Program-made: the position numbers and the translations under genes
Assembly: GCA_963978905.1 (NCBI GenBank)
Contig: OZ022256.1
Span: forward strand, 2,959,501-3,023,500
From: Trichostrongylus colubriformis
Taxonomy: Eukaryota; Nematoda; Chromadorea; Rhabditida; Trichostrongylidae
Direction of reading: 5' to 3'
Length of the DNA stretch: 64,000 nucleotides
Shown: piece by piece, positions 44,922 to 57,512 of the stretch
Layout: each line of letters opens with the position of its first letter
Position numbering within the stretch: the stretch's first letter is position 1
The notes under the pieces: model-generated
The model's database searches: none
Told to the model about the DNA's origin: nothing
The model's input: the letters and a program-made list of their open reading frames with translations, nothing else

Positions 44922-47900
44922 TAGATTCGCACAAAAGAAGGAAATGATAGTATGTACATACTGCCCGTCCACATCACACTTCATATTTCGAAGTTCATTG
45001 CCCAAACCCTTCCCACTTCTCGACTAATTCAAAACGCGTGAGAGGAGCCGTGCGGGTGATCCTTGAAGGGTGGGACGGAATAAGAACTCAAAAAAAGGAG
45101 GTGCATTGTGCAATGCTTAACCCTTTGCACAGCTCTCAGTAGTAGCCTTTGATTGGAATGGCAACGCTCCGCCCACACGTTTAGCTGGCCCAGTGCCTTT
45201 AACTTTCAAAACTATACCAAAGGACTCTTAGGATTTTTGGTGCTGTTCTAGTCAAAAAAGGGGGGGGGCATGATCGTACAAAGACAGGCCGATGTTCAAA
45301 GTTTAACACGTTCGACATGTCAGTGATACATGAGTGTAGCATTCGATAAAATGCCCCTTCATCAGGATGGCGCGAATTTTCAGGTGGGGTTAGCATTTTT
45401 CACTACCTTCAAATTTTCTATCGATTGGTTTCAGTATTGTGAATCGATCTTGGCGTTGGGATTTTTGTTCATTACTGTCCTAGGAAATGTAGTGCCTAAA
45501 AATTCAAACAAAGGTATTTAGGTGGCTTCTTTGAAGGACAACTTTGCGCTACTATTGCGAAAAGTCAACTTCCGTTGGGTAACTCCTCCATGTGGTGGTT
45601 CTTATTAATTACGATGGCGCCGAAGTGAATAATGAAGATGGGACGACATGTACATGAGCTGCAAAACCAGCACAGATGGCCAGCTGGTCAATGATGTCAC
45701 CCGGCCGGTTCCCACTCAAACAACACTTTGCCTTATTGCTCTGATCGTCGCAAAGATTCCCTAGGAACGGGAGCAACCCCTCTTGTTCACGGGATATCCT
45801 TTCCTATTCAAACGATTGTCTATCACTCAGTTTTGAACCCCGCCTTCGGTTCGGTTTTTACAAATCCAAGAGGTTTTTTTTTTCTTTCGTTCCCCTCCTT
45901 TCTGCTTACCCAGAGCTCTTGCTTGGGGAGGTTGGAAGGAGAGGGGGGTCAGAGCTGCTTCAAGTCCCCACCGACTGCTAATCGATCATCCAAATTTGAT
46001 TCATCCCCCATGCTCTCGATGTGTCCATCACACAGCATCCACCATAATCATCTAATTAGGCTTTTGCACTCGTGCTCCAGTGCCACAGCAGCTTTCACGC
46101 GCTCATCGTCCATCCGTCCATCCAAGGGGGACGCGCCCGCCTAATAAATGAAGCGACGGGGCCGCGCGACCAGTGCCAAGTGCAGCGGCGCTTAGCCTAT
46201 AGCCCTTGTGCTTCAACATATGCTCACCATTATTTGGACGGCGGCTTGCAGGCGCTCCCAGACTGGTGGCACCATGCCAACGACCTCGGACCGGTTTTTT
46301 CGCTGACCTCTTCGGCTTCCTTTTCGATATCAGCTGCCAGCCACGCTTACAGTAGTAGTGCAACGGTGATATTCGCATAGTAATTTCCTCTGCGACCATA
46401 GGTCAGATTTCACGCTCATCCACAGCTTCCTCTCAGCTTTGCATTGACCATCATCCATTTCCTTCATACCCCTTTCATTTTTACTTTTCTCTGTTTATCT
46501 TTGCATATGGTTGTTTACAACATTGCAATATTTCATTTTATTATTATAGTATTATTATTATTTTATTATTATTATCACTAATATCAATATTATTATTATC
46601 ACTAACATTGCAATATTTTATCTTGCAATATTTTATTCTAATTTTCACAACGGCATACTATGAGTCACTTCAGTATCATATGAAATTTATAATTTCAAAA
46701 TTCGATGTTATTTATGGCAAATAATTATCGCAACTTTTTACGCCATCTTTCCGCTGAGAAAAATGGTTATTTCGTGTGCCTTCTGAGAAAACTGGTTTTT
46801 TTATATTTGTCTTGAGTGAACCAAAAAATAGAAGACATGGATTTTTATCGTTATCGTTGAATAAAACTTGATTTTCTATATTTATTATATTTATTTAGAG
46901 TGAATGGTGATAAATAAATGGTGACCGCGGGAATTTTTTATATTATCAATGAGGAATTTTCAAAAAAAAAAAGAAGCCGCAGGACTGTGCATCGATCCGT
47001 TGTTAAAAGTTCGAATAACCCTAGCGCGGTATGTATGTATGGGTAAGGTCAATACCATTGGTACAGGTGGTATTTGGCTCATAAAGGGGGAGGGTCATGT
47101 TTCGTGCCTTGTTTACGAGGAGGGAAAGACATTGAGTTGATCAGCAATAACCAAGCATGGGGTTATTCATGTAGTGTAGTGCGCCTTCCCTTGTCCCCCC
47201 CCCCTCTTCTTCTCTAGTCAGCGCCTTGTATAGCTTTGCCACAGAAACCTACACCCACAGAATCATTCCCAAAAAAGTATACGTGTGCCGAGGATAGCGG
47301 CAGAGGGGAGGGCCATACTAGTGCGGCGACCGACCTTCTTTGGTGCTGATGGATGGCAGATGCTCGAGCTAGCTGCGATTATCCCAAATTATAACTGTTT
47401 TGGTAGGATCAGAAGGGGAGAATATATTGCTAATAAAAAGAAATGTACCTTTTTTAATGGGTCTGGACGTTATTATGTACTACGGTCATATACAAACTAC
47501 ATAAAATGACAAATGCATCAGAAATACAAGGCTTAAGAAGAAGCGAAACGGACCATTGATTTTTTGTTTTTTTTTTTTGACTATTAACATTTGATCTTAC
47601 ATGTTGTAACACCCCCCCCCCCCCCTCCCCCGCCCCTCCCAGTGGGATTTGTGGAAGTACGCCACATGTAGAGCTGTCAAAAGAGATGAAATGAGGTCAT
47701 AAAAACGGGATGTTAGTGAGGTCAGCAGCGTGATGATGGAGGGCGGAAGACGTTTGAGAGGCAATTAATGGCCACTACCAATAATGAGCTCAGGGGACCC
47801 CCGGCGATCGAACAGGGTTCATACTGATCCTATAAAGATGAGTGCATATGAGTGACACACCAAGAAGATCAGATGAACACCCACCCACCCGAGAATGTTC

Positions 47901-48220
47901 TCGAAGCTTCAAAAGTACCATTATGACTTGTCGCGCTGAAAGATACAGGTCGTGACATGTCAAGCATGGCGAGTTATAGGTTTTTAAAACGCCAGAAATG
48001 TACAGACATGTTGCCCCCCCCCCCCCCCCAACAACTTGTGCAACGTCTCTTTTGTTTTATTGATCTCTAATTAATGCTTTATTAATGTTGAAGAGCTATT
48101 TTTCAAACATTTATGAAAACTTATCCGAACAATAAGTTAAAGTTGCAGTTTATCTGTTATATCTTCACAGATTTCACAAGAAAATATACATAATAAAATG
48201 ATGTTGTCATTCTTTTTAGA
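44922..48220. other. intergenic without a convincing gene
   Basis: Family P element 45260-45360; GC-rich 45640-46380 with open frames lacking domains; TATTATTATT microsatellite 46540-46630; AT-rich to 46950; C-tracts near 47196, 47611 and 48014. Confidence 0.55.
45260..45360. repeat. family P short copy
   Basis: GGGGGGGGCATGATCG at the left, AACACGTTCGACATGTCAGT and GATACATGAGTGTAGCATTC inside, GATAAAATGCCCC at the right. Confidence 0.55.
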
Positions 48221-48330
48221 AATAAAAAAATAAATAGTAAATGAGTGAATAAATAAATAAGCAGATAAGGCAATGAAATAAAAAATAAGTAAAGTAAACA
48301 AGATGGATGCTAGACTCCTCTAAATTCCAG
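48221..48330. repeat. family Q AAAT-tailed repeat, copy 2
   Basis: AATAAATAAATAAGCAGATA, AGGCAATGAAATAAAAAATA and the shared GATGGATGCTAGACTCCT. Confidence 0.6.
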
Positions 48331-50885
48331 CATGTTTAAAATAATGATGGAATGGGAGAGTTACTACATAATTGCTCCAGAATGACTGCTTATAATGTTA
48401 AGAAAGCTTATTATACGCATATTATTATATAAGGGTCTTACACCGAAGAATCAGCTTACTTTCCGTTTAGCACGGGCCTTTAAGTATTTGAACATTAGAT
48501 TCCAAATAATAAAATTATAGTTAAAGAAAAATATTTGGGGGTCTTAATAAAGAGTTAGTGTGGCTTCCGTTCCACACGAGCCCTATGACGGTAACCATAC
48601 GATAATGAATATCCTCCCTCTGTGCTTTCAGTAAAAGAGGGGAGAAAAAACAATGTTGTTGATGTGTTTATTTATTCGTACGGGACGATCACGATTCTAA
48701 ATAAGACAGCTGTTCCAGCTCATGTATGTATGACGTTGTGGGGCTGGATTATACGTATTAGCGCTAAACAGACTCAAGCTTAGAAGAGATCAGCTATACT
48801 AAGCCTCGTTATATAATTCTCAATCAAAATGCCATACCACGGCTGCTCACGTCGAACATTTCCGGTGTTCGTCTCTTCATGAACATTTCGTTTTTATTTT
48901 CTTTTAAAGTTTAAAAAGCGCATTCGAAAAGCATGTAAAGCTACAAAAGCCTCTGCGAATCCTTCAAATACTTTTCAACAGAGGGTTACACGCCCACTAG
49001 GTCTTTCCCTCCTCCGTTTTCATCAGTACGGGGTGCTATCCAAATGGAAGGGGGGGGGGGGGGACATTTTGCGGAATGCGCTGCTTGAAGAAATGATTTG
49101 TACCGTGATGGAGGTGACATGTCAGTCATGTGAAAGCCTGTTAAAATGCGATTCGACACGTCAGTGATGCGTAGGTGTTCCAAATTCCAGAAAATGCCCC
49201 CTCTTACTAGAATACCACTCCGTACATTTCTTCTGAGCACCTTATCTACGAATTAAATTGTGACAAGCCTGCAAACTACAACGGGCGTGTTGTTCTTCTC
49301 AAAAAGGAAATGTGAAACATTTTTTTTCAGGATCTGATTTGTTAGTGTGGAATTATAAATTTTCTATTTGGTTATTTCTGCAATGTGTCCAGCGACCTCG
49401 TTACCTGCCACTCTGCAACTGTTTTAGTTTCACTTCCCATATTATGAACCTGGATCCTTTCTTTTATTTAAAGAAGAACAAATATGCTCCTTCTGCTTGT
49501 GGGCTGGTACCTTCCACCTCGACCCTGACTATGAGATTCTTCATTTTCCTCGCATAAAATACCAGTGAACAAGACATTAGAATTAAATTAAATTTAAAAA
49601 AGCTAAAACTAAAAACTAAAAAATAAAACCAAAAACTGAAAAAAGTTTAAAAAATTAAATTTAATTAATTAATTTGATTAAGACATTAAAAGACATAATC
49701 GAATAGGCGCACTTGGAAGACATAATATAACTTTGATTCAGAAATCCTATCTTAGTTATCGAAATATTTTTAAAATTTTTGCAACTGTGCTCTAGAAAAT
49801 TTGCCGCCAAACTCTGCACAAAGTAACTCGAAAAATTGGTGGACGTCGTGAAGAGAAACTATATTGCTGAACATTAATTATTTAAAAAAATGTGATGATA
49901 AATTCAAAAAAATATTATAAGTGTGACAGAATTTATGAGCCAACGTAATAGCATGATTATTGTGATCTCTGATTGAATCACTGAGTAGAATTATGAGCCA
50001 TAGATCATTTTTCCCGTTTCATGTTCGAGCTAAATTTGGAAAGTCTGAGAAGGATTTATTCGTTTTCTCAAAACGTCTTTTGTTTCATTAAACAAGTCAG
50101 AATGGAAAAATTTACGAGAGAAGATGAATCCATTGACATCAGTGCAAATCTATGTACTATATAGCCTATGAGGCCAAGGCTGCTGTTGAAGCGTCCTCAA
50201 GAGGGCTTACCTACGTTATACGCGTGCATAAGCAAGAAATCAAAATTTGAGGGTGTTCTTTCGAGTAGTTCCGTAACAAAATCCCTCTAAGCACTAATTC
50301 CACCTCGGCTGGCCACCCGATGCAGGCTTTGCAAAGTAGTGACGGCGAAAAAAGTTAAGCCACCACAGCCAATTATGCATCATTGAGGCTTTTCGTGCGA
50401 GAATTTCCACAAAAAGAAGAAGTGCAGACGACCGTCGAACTCACACCGCCGTCTGACGGGCGTGTCCGGATCGTTGTGTCGTCTTAGGTATTGTTCAGAG
50501 TTCGAATTCGCGCAACTCGCGCGATTCAGGTGGAAAGGATAAGATACGTGTCGATTAGAATCGCATGAATAGTGCGATTGCCGCTAGACTTCGGGTGTGT
50601 ACTACGGATGTATGCTTGCATAAGTGTAAATAGGTGAGCGTAAAAGTCTGTGGGTGAGGCTTTCTGTCGATGGTGCACAACTGATACGGCCTTTTTAACC
50701 ATTTTATTCATTTTATTTCGCAAAAACGATGATAAAATTCAATAAAAAAAAGCTTGAATGGTACTTCGAAAGCGTTTTCACCATAGCAATCGAGAACTGC
50801 TTTCCACTTAGTAGTCGTCAAAACGTCAATTTTCACTGCAGAAAGACGCAATAGTTAAGAGCCGCATTAGTTATGCACCAACCTA
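48331..50885. other. intergenic: family P element, AT-rich DNA
   Basis: Family P at 49050-49203; AT-rich poly-A/T block at 49565-49690. No gene called. Confidence 0.55.
49050..49203. repeat. family P G/C-capped element
   Basis: 14-G run, ACATTTTGCGGAATGCG, GACATGTCAGTCATGTGAAA, GACACGTCAGTGATGCG, CCAGAAAATGCCCCC. One of the best-kept copies. Confidence 0.65.
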
Positions 50886-51900
50886 TCCCTACTATACAGG
50901 GGGTGCCAAAAAAAAGTAATGTTGTCTCCTTCACTTTCGACCCCATTTAGCCAAACTACAGCAAATTCTATTGAGGTATTCTCATCCCCAGAATCAAGAG
51001 CAGACCTAACTCTATCACTATACTCCGTGGCAGCCTCCTGCACGAGCAGGAACGGGAGCAAGGAAAGACTGAACAAGATGTATCACCTCAACTGGGCAAA
51101 ATCTGAATTTTCTTCGCCCTCTTTCACAACCTTGCTGACGTCCGTTCAATCTGGGTACCTAAGGGGATTCATACCGGATGGTGTTCTTTAACATTGCGTT
51201 TTTCCCGGGTTCCCAGCGCCCTTCGTTTCCAAGAGCCAAAACGTTCCCCTACCACTGAAACCCCTCCGGAGGCGGATTTGAGGCATGAAAATGATACTTT
51301 GGATCATAGCAGCCTTGTCCAAGCAGCAGGGGCTCTGTGACTTCCAAGAACCGAAGGGCCAACCCTCAGGAAGCTCCCCACAAAAGACCTACCACGGAGC
51401 TTGGCTCCACTGTTTTTAGCGAATTTTCAAATGTAGGTACTCCGAAGCCCGACTGCGCCGAATGAAACCTCCATATTTTTATGAACATGAACGTGAGGAG
51501 CCACAGCTTGTTCCTACTTTTAGAGGAACATTTTGGGAATGTTTTGCCCCAATACCTTTATCTCTTTCGTTTCCCTACGTTTTGTAAAATTGGCAGATGT
51601 GAGCCGTGGGCAAAATTACTTTTTTTGGCACCCCCTGTATATGAAACGCTTCGTTTGTCTGTACGTCCCATTGTCCGTCCCTCCGTCTGTCACGACATTA
51701 GGTATTATGTGAAAAACGACCTGTGGGGATGGGGACAAGTGTGATATGGGTAAGGCATGAGACAGGAAGTCATGGACCAGTTTAATCATTGTGGGCGGGG
51801 CTTGCACTGGAATACCCTGTCCTCAAGAAAAAGAGCGATTTCGATGGTCCTACTGACGCACATGATGTTTCGCCCACAATAGTGTGCGCCAGCCACTGGT
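50886..51900 (+). mobile_element. family H element interrupted by family A
   Basis: TCCCTACTATA at 50886-50896 is followed by family A (50897-51637), and the H sequence resumes with TATGAAACGCTTCGTTTGTC and ends AGTGTGCGCCAGCCACTGGT. Removing the insert and one TA restores the 5' end seen at 33688 and 53204. The body is shorter than in the other copies. Confidence 0.65.
50897..51637 (-). mobile_element. family A TA-flanked DNA transposon, copy 3 (741 bp)
   Basis: Ends CAGGGGGTGCCAAAAAAAAG and CTTTTTTTGGCACCCCCTG, flanked by TA, inverted relative to copies 1 and 2. The reverse strand reads EYSDRVRSALDSGDENT, matching the other copies. Confidence 0.85.
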
Positions 51901-52308
51901 TATTTATAAATTTTATCTGCCGGAGGTCCTCCTTCCCATTTTGCTCCCCCTTTCTCCAGACCCACTGATCTGAGTGCTGCATATGAGGTGTCGAGTCATA
52001 ATGGATGAGGTTGTAGTGACCGCTTTCCCCCACACCTCAAACACGAGCCACCCCAACGAACCGGTCAGTCTCCTTTCGCAGCTGTAATAAATCATTCCCC
52101 ACTGATTTGCCCTCTTTTCGGCAACACTGTTTGATTCCTCTGACGCCTCAGCGACCTGTCAACTCGTTTCACCTTGCACCGCCGACTAGGCCATTCATCG
52201 TTCAATTACTTCTTATCCTTCTATTCCTCAATACAATGAAAATAAAAAACGTGCCATTTTTGCACATTGATTCCGAGCAATGGGTTAGGCAAGCCACAGG
52301 GCAGGGGG

Positions 52309-52460
52309 TGTGTATCTTTATGTTGAATTTTCTTCGCGGCGCCATCAGCACGACTTGCTCCGTAAAATATCAATGGGAGTGTACGTAATCACACACGAAG
52401 AAATTCGCCGCGCCGCACGCCGCACGCTGCCGCGCGAAAATTCGACATAAGGCTGCACAT
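52309..52460. repeat. family F MITE, decayed copy
   Basis: GGTGTGTATCTTTATGTTGA and TCTTCGCGGCGCCATCAGCA match the start of 28210-28442. The end TTCGACATAAGGCTGCACAT is a weak inverted match. Confidence 0.5.
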
Positions 52461-53203
52461 CCCGAGACAGGACTTAGGCATTGCTCAGAATTCGTCATTT
52501 AGGCGTTTCGTTCCCTAATCGATTCATGTCTTATCCCTTCCGCCTGAATCGCGCGATCGCCTGAATTGCTTTACTGATGTTTCTTTTCCTTCGGTCTGAA
52601 TCGCGCGAGTCGCGCGAATCGCAAATTCTGTACAAGACCTTAACGAGAATGGGAGGGGGCAGTGCTCAGCCATAATAGAAAATCTCAAAACTTGAATAGG
52701 TTCTTCGGAATTTAGCGAATCCTTTTCGAAGACTAGGAACTGAACCGGTCGTGTTGGATTCCCTCGTATTCAGCAAGTTGCAGGCAGCTCCTTCATCACT
52801 GCTCTTCGTACGCCTTAAAGGCACACTCTGCAATAATGGAATTTTCGACTTAACTTCTTGAGGCAGCGATCCTCAGTAACTACCCAGTTACGCCTTGTTT
52901 TACCACTTTGCGTCATCAAGGCGCCACACAAAGACCCGCTAACCACGCCCACAGTCTTATTAGTCTTACTAGTTAGCTCAGCTAAAAGGACGTGGTTAGC
53001 GTGGATTTGAACGGGTGTAGCGCTATGATGGCGCGCTGCGGTGTGCCGTCCGCAAAAATGGTGCAGCTTGGATATTGTCCAACGACCGGCGCCATCAAGT
53101 TGGCTGATCTCCTTATCGAACTGTGCTTTGATTTGCAGGAGAAAAGGTGGGCTGATCAATCCTGGAATTTTGCCGAAGTACTCGGAACATTTGATCTTCA
53201 ATT
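52461..53203. other. intergenic, nothing clear
   Basis: CGCGCGA-rich DNA at 52475-52640 has GTTCAGA/TTCTGTAC-type inverted motifs like those near 50490. Open frames at 52815-53333 lack domains. Confidence 0.5.
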
Positions 53204-53698
53204 CCTACTATATATAAAAGGCTTCGTCTGTCTGTCCTTCCCTCCGTCCGAACTTCTGTCTGTCACGAAGTATGGCATAAGCCCATTGGGATCCACCCAC
53301 GGTGGAAGCGAGCACGGAATATTCCGTTTTTAAACCAAAAAATGTTAATTGGATTCCATGGCATAAACAGGGAGAAAGATGGATTAAGGTCAGGAATGAG
53401 TTTCTGAAAGTCATGAAAGAGGCCTGGGCACAGTGGGCGGAGCGCATCCAGTGTAGGCGGTCCATACAACAAAAATTCATGACGCGGTTCCAAGCAGGCT
53501 TGAGACCAGGAAAAAATCGGTAGAGATGACCCATGTCCAGGCTATCTCGAACATACTCGAAGCGAGCGGGGACCCGCATAAAGTGGGCGGAGCGTGATGG
53601 TAATGGGTATTGAATTTTGAAGAAAAATGCAGTTCTAATAGACCCACTGACGCCCATGATGTTATGCGCTCAGTAGTGTGCGCTAGCCCAACTGGTAT
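53204..53698 (+). mobile_element. family H Helitron-like element, copy 2
   Basis: TCCTACTATATATAAAAGGC, CCACCCACGGTGGAAGCG, TGAGTTTCTGAAAGTCATGA; end AGTAGTGTGCGCTAGCCCAA. Closely follows copy 1. Confidence 0.55.
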
Positions 53699-53705
53699 CA
53701 ATATA

Positions 53706-54604
53706 TTAGGTTGTAAGGAAAGTTCTGGCCGCTTTTTCGCAATCACAAGATAAATTTAAATATCAAAGCGCGTCAACATGAATCAGCTGACATATTGTGC
53801 TCGTTAGATAGAGAAAAAGTTGCTCTTTCAGAATATATGTTTTATTTGGAATGCCACAAGGTTTTCAATTTATTAGGGAAGTTTTAAAGTGCTGCGAAAA
53901 TGGCACTTTTAAGATGACTTCACTTCAAGAGTTCTTGTTTAGCCGAGTCCCAGCGAAGGTGACCACAAATGTGAATACTGCAAGAGGAGGGGGTGTATTA
54001 CTGGATGGAACACATTGTCTCCGGTTTCAGAAGTGCAGAAATGAGGACGAGCTGCTCGAATTTTCAATTGATCAAATCGCTTTAACTAAAACGGCAGAAG
54101 GCGATGAGCGTCCATATTTGCAGGGGATATCCACAAGTATTGGCCCTCAACAAGCAACCATAGCTGACCACCTCAAGTGGCCTTGATTTGGAAAAATCCA
54201 AAAAAATGGGTGCCGCGGGACCCCTCACGGCAGTCATGCGCAAGCGCATTTTTCACAAATCCTCTTCCACTAATTGAAGCAGTTGCAGGGTGAGGCCCTT
54301 ACTCGTCTATCATGTTCATCAGATCTAGCGCTAACTATGCCCCACTTCCCAAAACATCTGGCCAGCTCCTTCAGTAGCAGTGTGTTCAGAAAGAGTGGCG
54401 ATTTGAAGTCGACTTTTTTTCATTTCGCGCAATATAAATTATCAGCCCTTTATCAAATTGAGATGTGTAGGTATGCATAGTGTTGCCAAGAGTGTGGCGA
54501 ATCTAATGATGCTCACTCTGTGAGAAAAGATGCACTCTGAGCCGAGTTATGATCTCTCGAAGTTGAAATTTCAAAAACCGGCCAAAACTTTCCTTACAAC
54601 CTAA
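53706..54604 (+). mobile_element. truncated mariner element (899 bp)
   Basis: Ends TTAGGTTGTAAGGAAAGTTC and GAAACTTTCC-type complement (ACTTTCCTTACAACCTAA), flanked by TA. The ends and coding remnant mark it as mariner. At about 0.9 kb it is shorter than the usual 1.3 kb. Confidence 0.8.
53851..54186 (+). pseudogene. mariner transposase N-terminal remnant
   Basis: Reads LQEFLFSRVPAKVTTNVNTA, then CLRFQKCRNEDELLEFSIDQ and PQQATIADHLKWP. This follows the layout of the mariner HTH region (helix, WFxKF-like segment, second HTH ending in HL). The frame stops there, and no D,D34D catalytic motif is found before the 3' end, so it is dead. Confidence 0.7.
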
Positions 54605-55213
54605 TAATTCATCAGACCACAGAGTACAACTGAGGAGGTTTGATTTTGCAGTGTAATCTCGTATTGCAGTAGTTTGCTCCATTTTTCAATTCACCTGTTC
54701 CATCTCATTTCCAGCGCATTAATCACCCGTGCAAGGCTGAACAGCGTCAGCTGTACGAGCGGCAGCTTTGGCTCGCCTAGTACAACAGGACATAATTCAT
54801 GAGTAGTGACCCGCGCCCTATCTCTTTCGGTAGCACTGGTTTGAAAATGACTTGATTTGTGGAGCTTTGCTACATATTTTGCAGGTGGGACTAATTTCAC
54901 CTGCTGAGCACTCGTTCTGTAGAGCACATGTGAATAGACGCGCTACGGCTTAGCAAAGGTGGGCAAGATTGCCCATGAATGAGCTTCCATTAGCCTCAGG
55001 TTTGGCCTTAAGTATAGTGCTGCCACTAGTGCCCCACTACAGAACAGCAACCCTACCCTGAATAAACCACACGGCCTTTGCTGAAGTCCAGTGGAAAGCT
55101 CTAGAATGTGAACCTCGAGAAGAGCCCTGCGCTATGAAAGATCGTTCACTCGGTACCTCTGTTCTGCTCTATTTCATACTTTACAGAGTCCAATTGATTG
55201 TCTGTTTCTCAAA
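54605..55213. other. intergenic, nothing clear
   Basis: No gene or repeat that I can support. Confidence 0.5.
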
Positions 55214-55645
55214 GGAATCGTGCACAGAAAATGAGTTTCTCTGTTACGCATCTATTTATGTTGTATTTTCTCAATAAGGGTCGCATGCAAAGTTTCACAG
55301 GAAAAAAATGAGGATCTAGCTGAGATACAGCTCTCCAAAGTGGTGGCCGAGGGGGCGGGGCCTCAGAGTAAGTGCTCCCTCCGTGGTCTGCTGCGATCGG
55401 AGACGCATAGTGGGAACTGAAAGTTATGTAGACAGTACCACTTCTCGTCGCCGACTGCGAACGATGGGTCCGGCATTCACTCTGAGGCCCTGCCCTTCGG
55501 CCACCACTTTGAGGAGCTGTATTTCAGTCGGACTCTCACTTTTTTACTTTTTCTTTTTTTTTGAAACTTTACATGCGGCCTTTATTAAAATAATACAACA
55601 TAAGTATTTAGGCAACAGAGAAACTCATTTTCTGTACACGATTCC
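55214..55645. repeat. family E foldback element, complete copy (432 bp)
   Basis: Left GGAATCGTGCACAGAAAATG AG and right CTCATTTTCTGTACACGATT CC. Arms run about 190 bp and include GTTGTATTTTCTCAATAAGG and its complement. The GC-rich centre is itself partly inverted. Confidence 0.8.
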
Positions 55646-57029
55646 ATTGATCTCTCCCTTTCCTTCCTCTCCCTCAGGGGATACTGGGCGACTTGGTCTC
55701 TCTAGTCTGCAACTGTACGCGAATGCAACGGCTGACCCAGACTGAACCTGAGCAATAAAGCGGAAGGGAAGTCCCCAGCAAATGAACCAGAAGGCAGAGA
55801 GAATGGCTTCTGATATCGAGAAATCTCTTGCTCGAAGCAGAACGCTTTCTTTGCTTGGTTCACCCGCTCCAGATGCTGGTCATTGTGATGTGCTCTTGAA
55901 AAGATGTACTGTAGTAAATACTTATAGAAATTTTTTGGAAGTCTACGTTAGATTCAGCTCACTAAAATTATCTACGCCTTTATTCATTGTTTACCTTTTG
56001 TTTATTATGTATTTCTAATTCACTAGTTTAAACCATAGTTTATCTCTGCTCTTGTTGACCCTTGAAGACGACAATGCTCTGTTCCATACAGCAGAAAAAA
56101 ATAGTAGCTCCCATGCATGATTATCGGGGAAGATCCTTCACACAACAGCAGATCATTGGAACAAGACCATGAACAAATATTAAACAAATTTTGAAAATTT
56201 CAAAGTTCACATTGTTTTTTTAAGTTCAATTTTTACCAGACCAGTCCCGACGGGGAACACCATAGCGTATTCGTATCCTCGTCAATATTACTACGCTGTA
56301 CTATAACCTGATTGCACTTTCTCTGTCTCAATTCATCATTTTCTAGACTGGGTGACCTTTTTCAGAGTGCATTATCTGTCTGTATTGATTAATTGATTAG
56401 CTATCTTGGCTATTCGCCAAGCACACATGTGTGCACGAAGCTCTGGTGGTGGCTCATAAATCACTTTCCGATGATGTGACCACATTTTAAAAGAATCGGG
56501 CGGTCTCTCTCTTGATTTTGAATTGTGGTTCGCAAAAAAAGGAGGGACATTTCTTCCTCACTCGCGAATTTGGTCCCTTTATAAGTATGAAGCTTAATAC
56601 TGATCCATCCCCCCTCCCCTTCCGTAAATCGTGGGTTCGACATGTATTCCTAAATTCGATGCAGATGTTTTATTCCTCTTTCCTTGCGCTTTCTTGTAAT
56701 CGTTTTGAGTCCTAAGTGATGTTATTTTCTTTTCTTTGGTCTTGTTTTGTGTTTATTTGCGTCCATTTGTTATCTGCTACGTTGCATAGGAGTATGCCAT
56801 CTTCCCTTATTTGGGCACCCTCGTGCGAGTGTATTTTTAAATAAATAAATAGATATTCGTAGAGATCTTCTCTATGCAAGATTGTTTTCTGCCCTCTTAC
56901 CTATTTCCTGTTCTCAGAGAAGTGGAAAAACATTTTGCAAAATTCGATCCAATACCTTTACAAGGAGCACGTTAACACCCCCTCCTCCCTGAACATTGCA
57001 CCACCTTGATTAAAATTCCTATAACTATG
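55646..57029. other. intergenic, nothing clear
   Basis: A short ATAAATAAATAGA run lies near 56840. Open frames at 55782-56018 and 56512-56715 lack domains. Confidence 0.5.
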
Positions 57030-57250
57030 TTGTGGAGATTGGATTAGTGGCAAGTGGCGCAACTACCAGTGAACATTCCAAGAATGAATTCCTGGATCAA
57101 TACTCGCCCAAGCCAACCAAGCCAGCATTTGTGGGACCGGAATGATAAAAATACTGATTTGCATCTTCGTTGGCTTGTGTCAGGTGAAATCGCATTCGAT
57201 TGTCGTTACTATGCTGAATGGAAACGGTATGCATGGCGCATCCCACAAAA
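57030..57250 (+). repeat. family D SINE-like, copy 4
   Basis: GTTGTGGAGATTGGATTAGT GGCAAGTGGCGC at the 5' end, GGTGAAATCGCATTCGATTG in the body, ATGCATGGCGCATCCCACAA at the 3' end. Confidence 0.5.
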
Positions 57251-57387
57251 AACAGATTAATGCCTTATGCTTTACCTACTTTTACGGCTTTATAAGTATA
57301 AATAGTATTTTATTATTGCTCTGGATTATGTTGCTCGTTGGTGCTATTCTATTTTAGTAGCTCATGCTTCATGTACCTGTTGTGCAT

Positions 57388-57512
57388 GCAATAAATAAAT
57401 AAATAGTAGATAAATAAACAAATAAATAAGTAGATAAGACAACTGAATAAATAAATGAGCGAAATAAACAAGATGATTGCTAGACTCCTTGAAGTCCCAC
57501 AATGTTTAAAAC
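57388..57512. repeat. family Q AAAT-tailed repeat, copy 3
   Basis: AATAAATAAATAGTAGATAA, AGATAAGACAACTGAATAAA and the shared GATGATTGCTAGACTCCT. A GACA microsatellite follows at 57570-57612. Confidence 0.6.
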
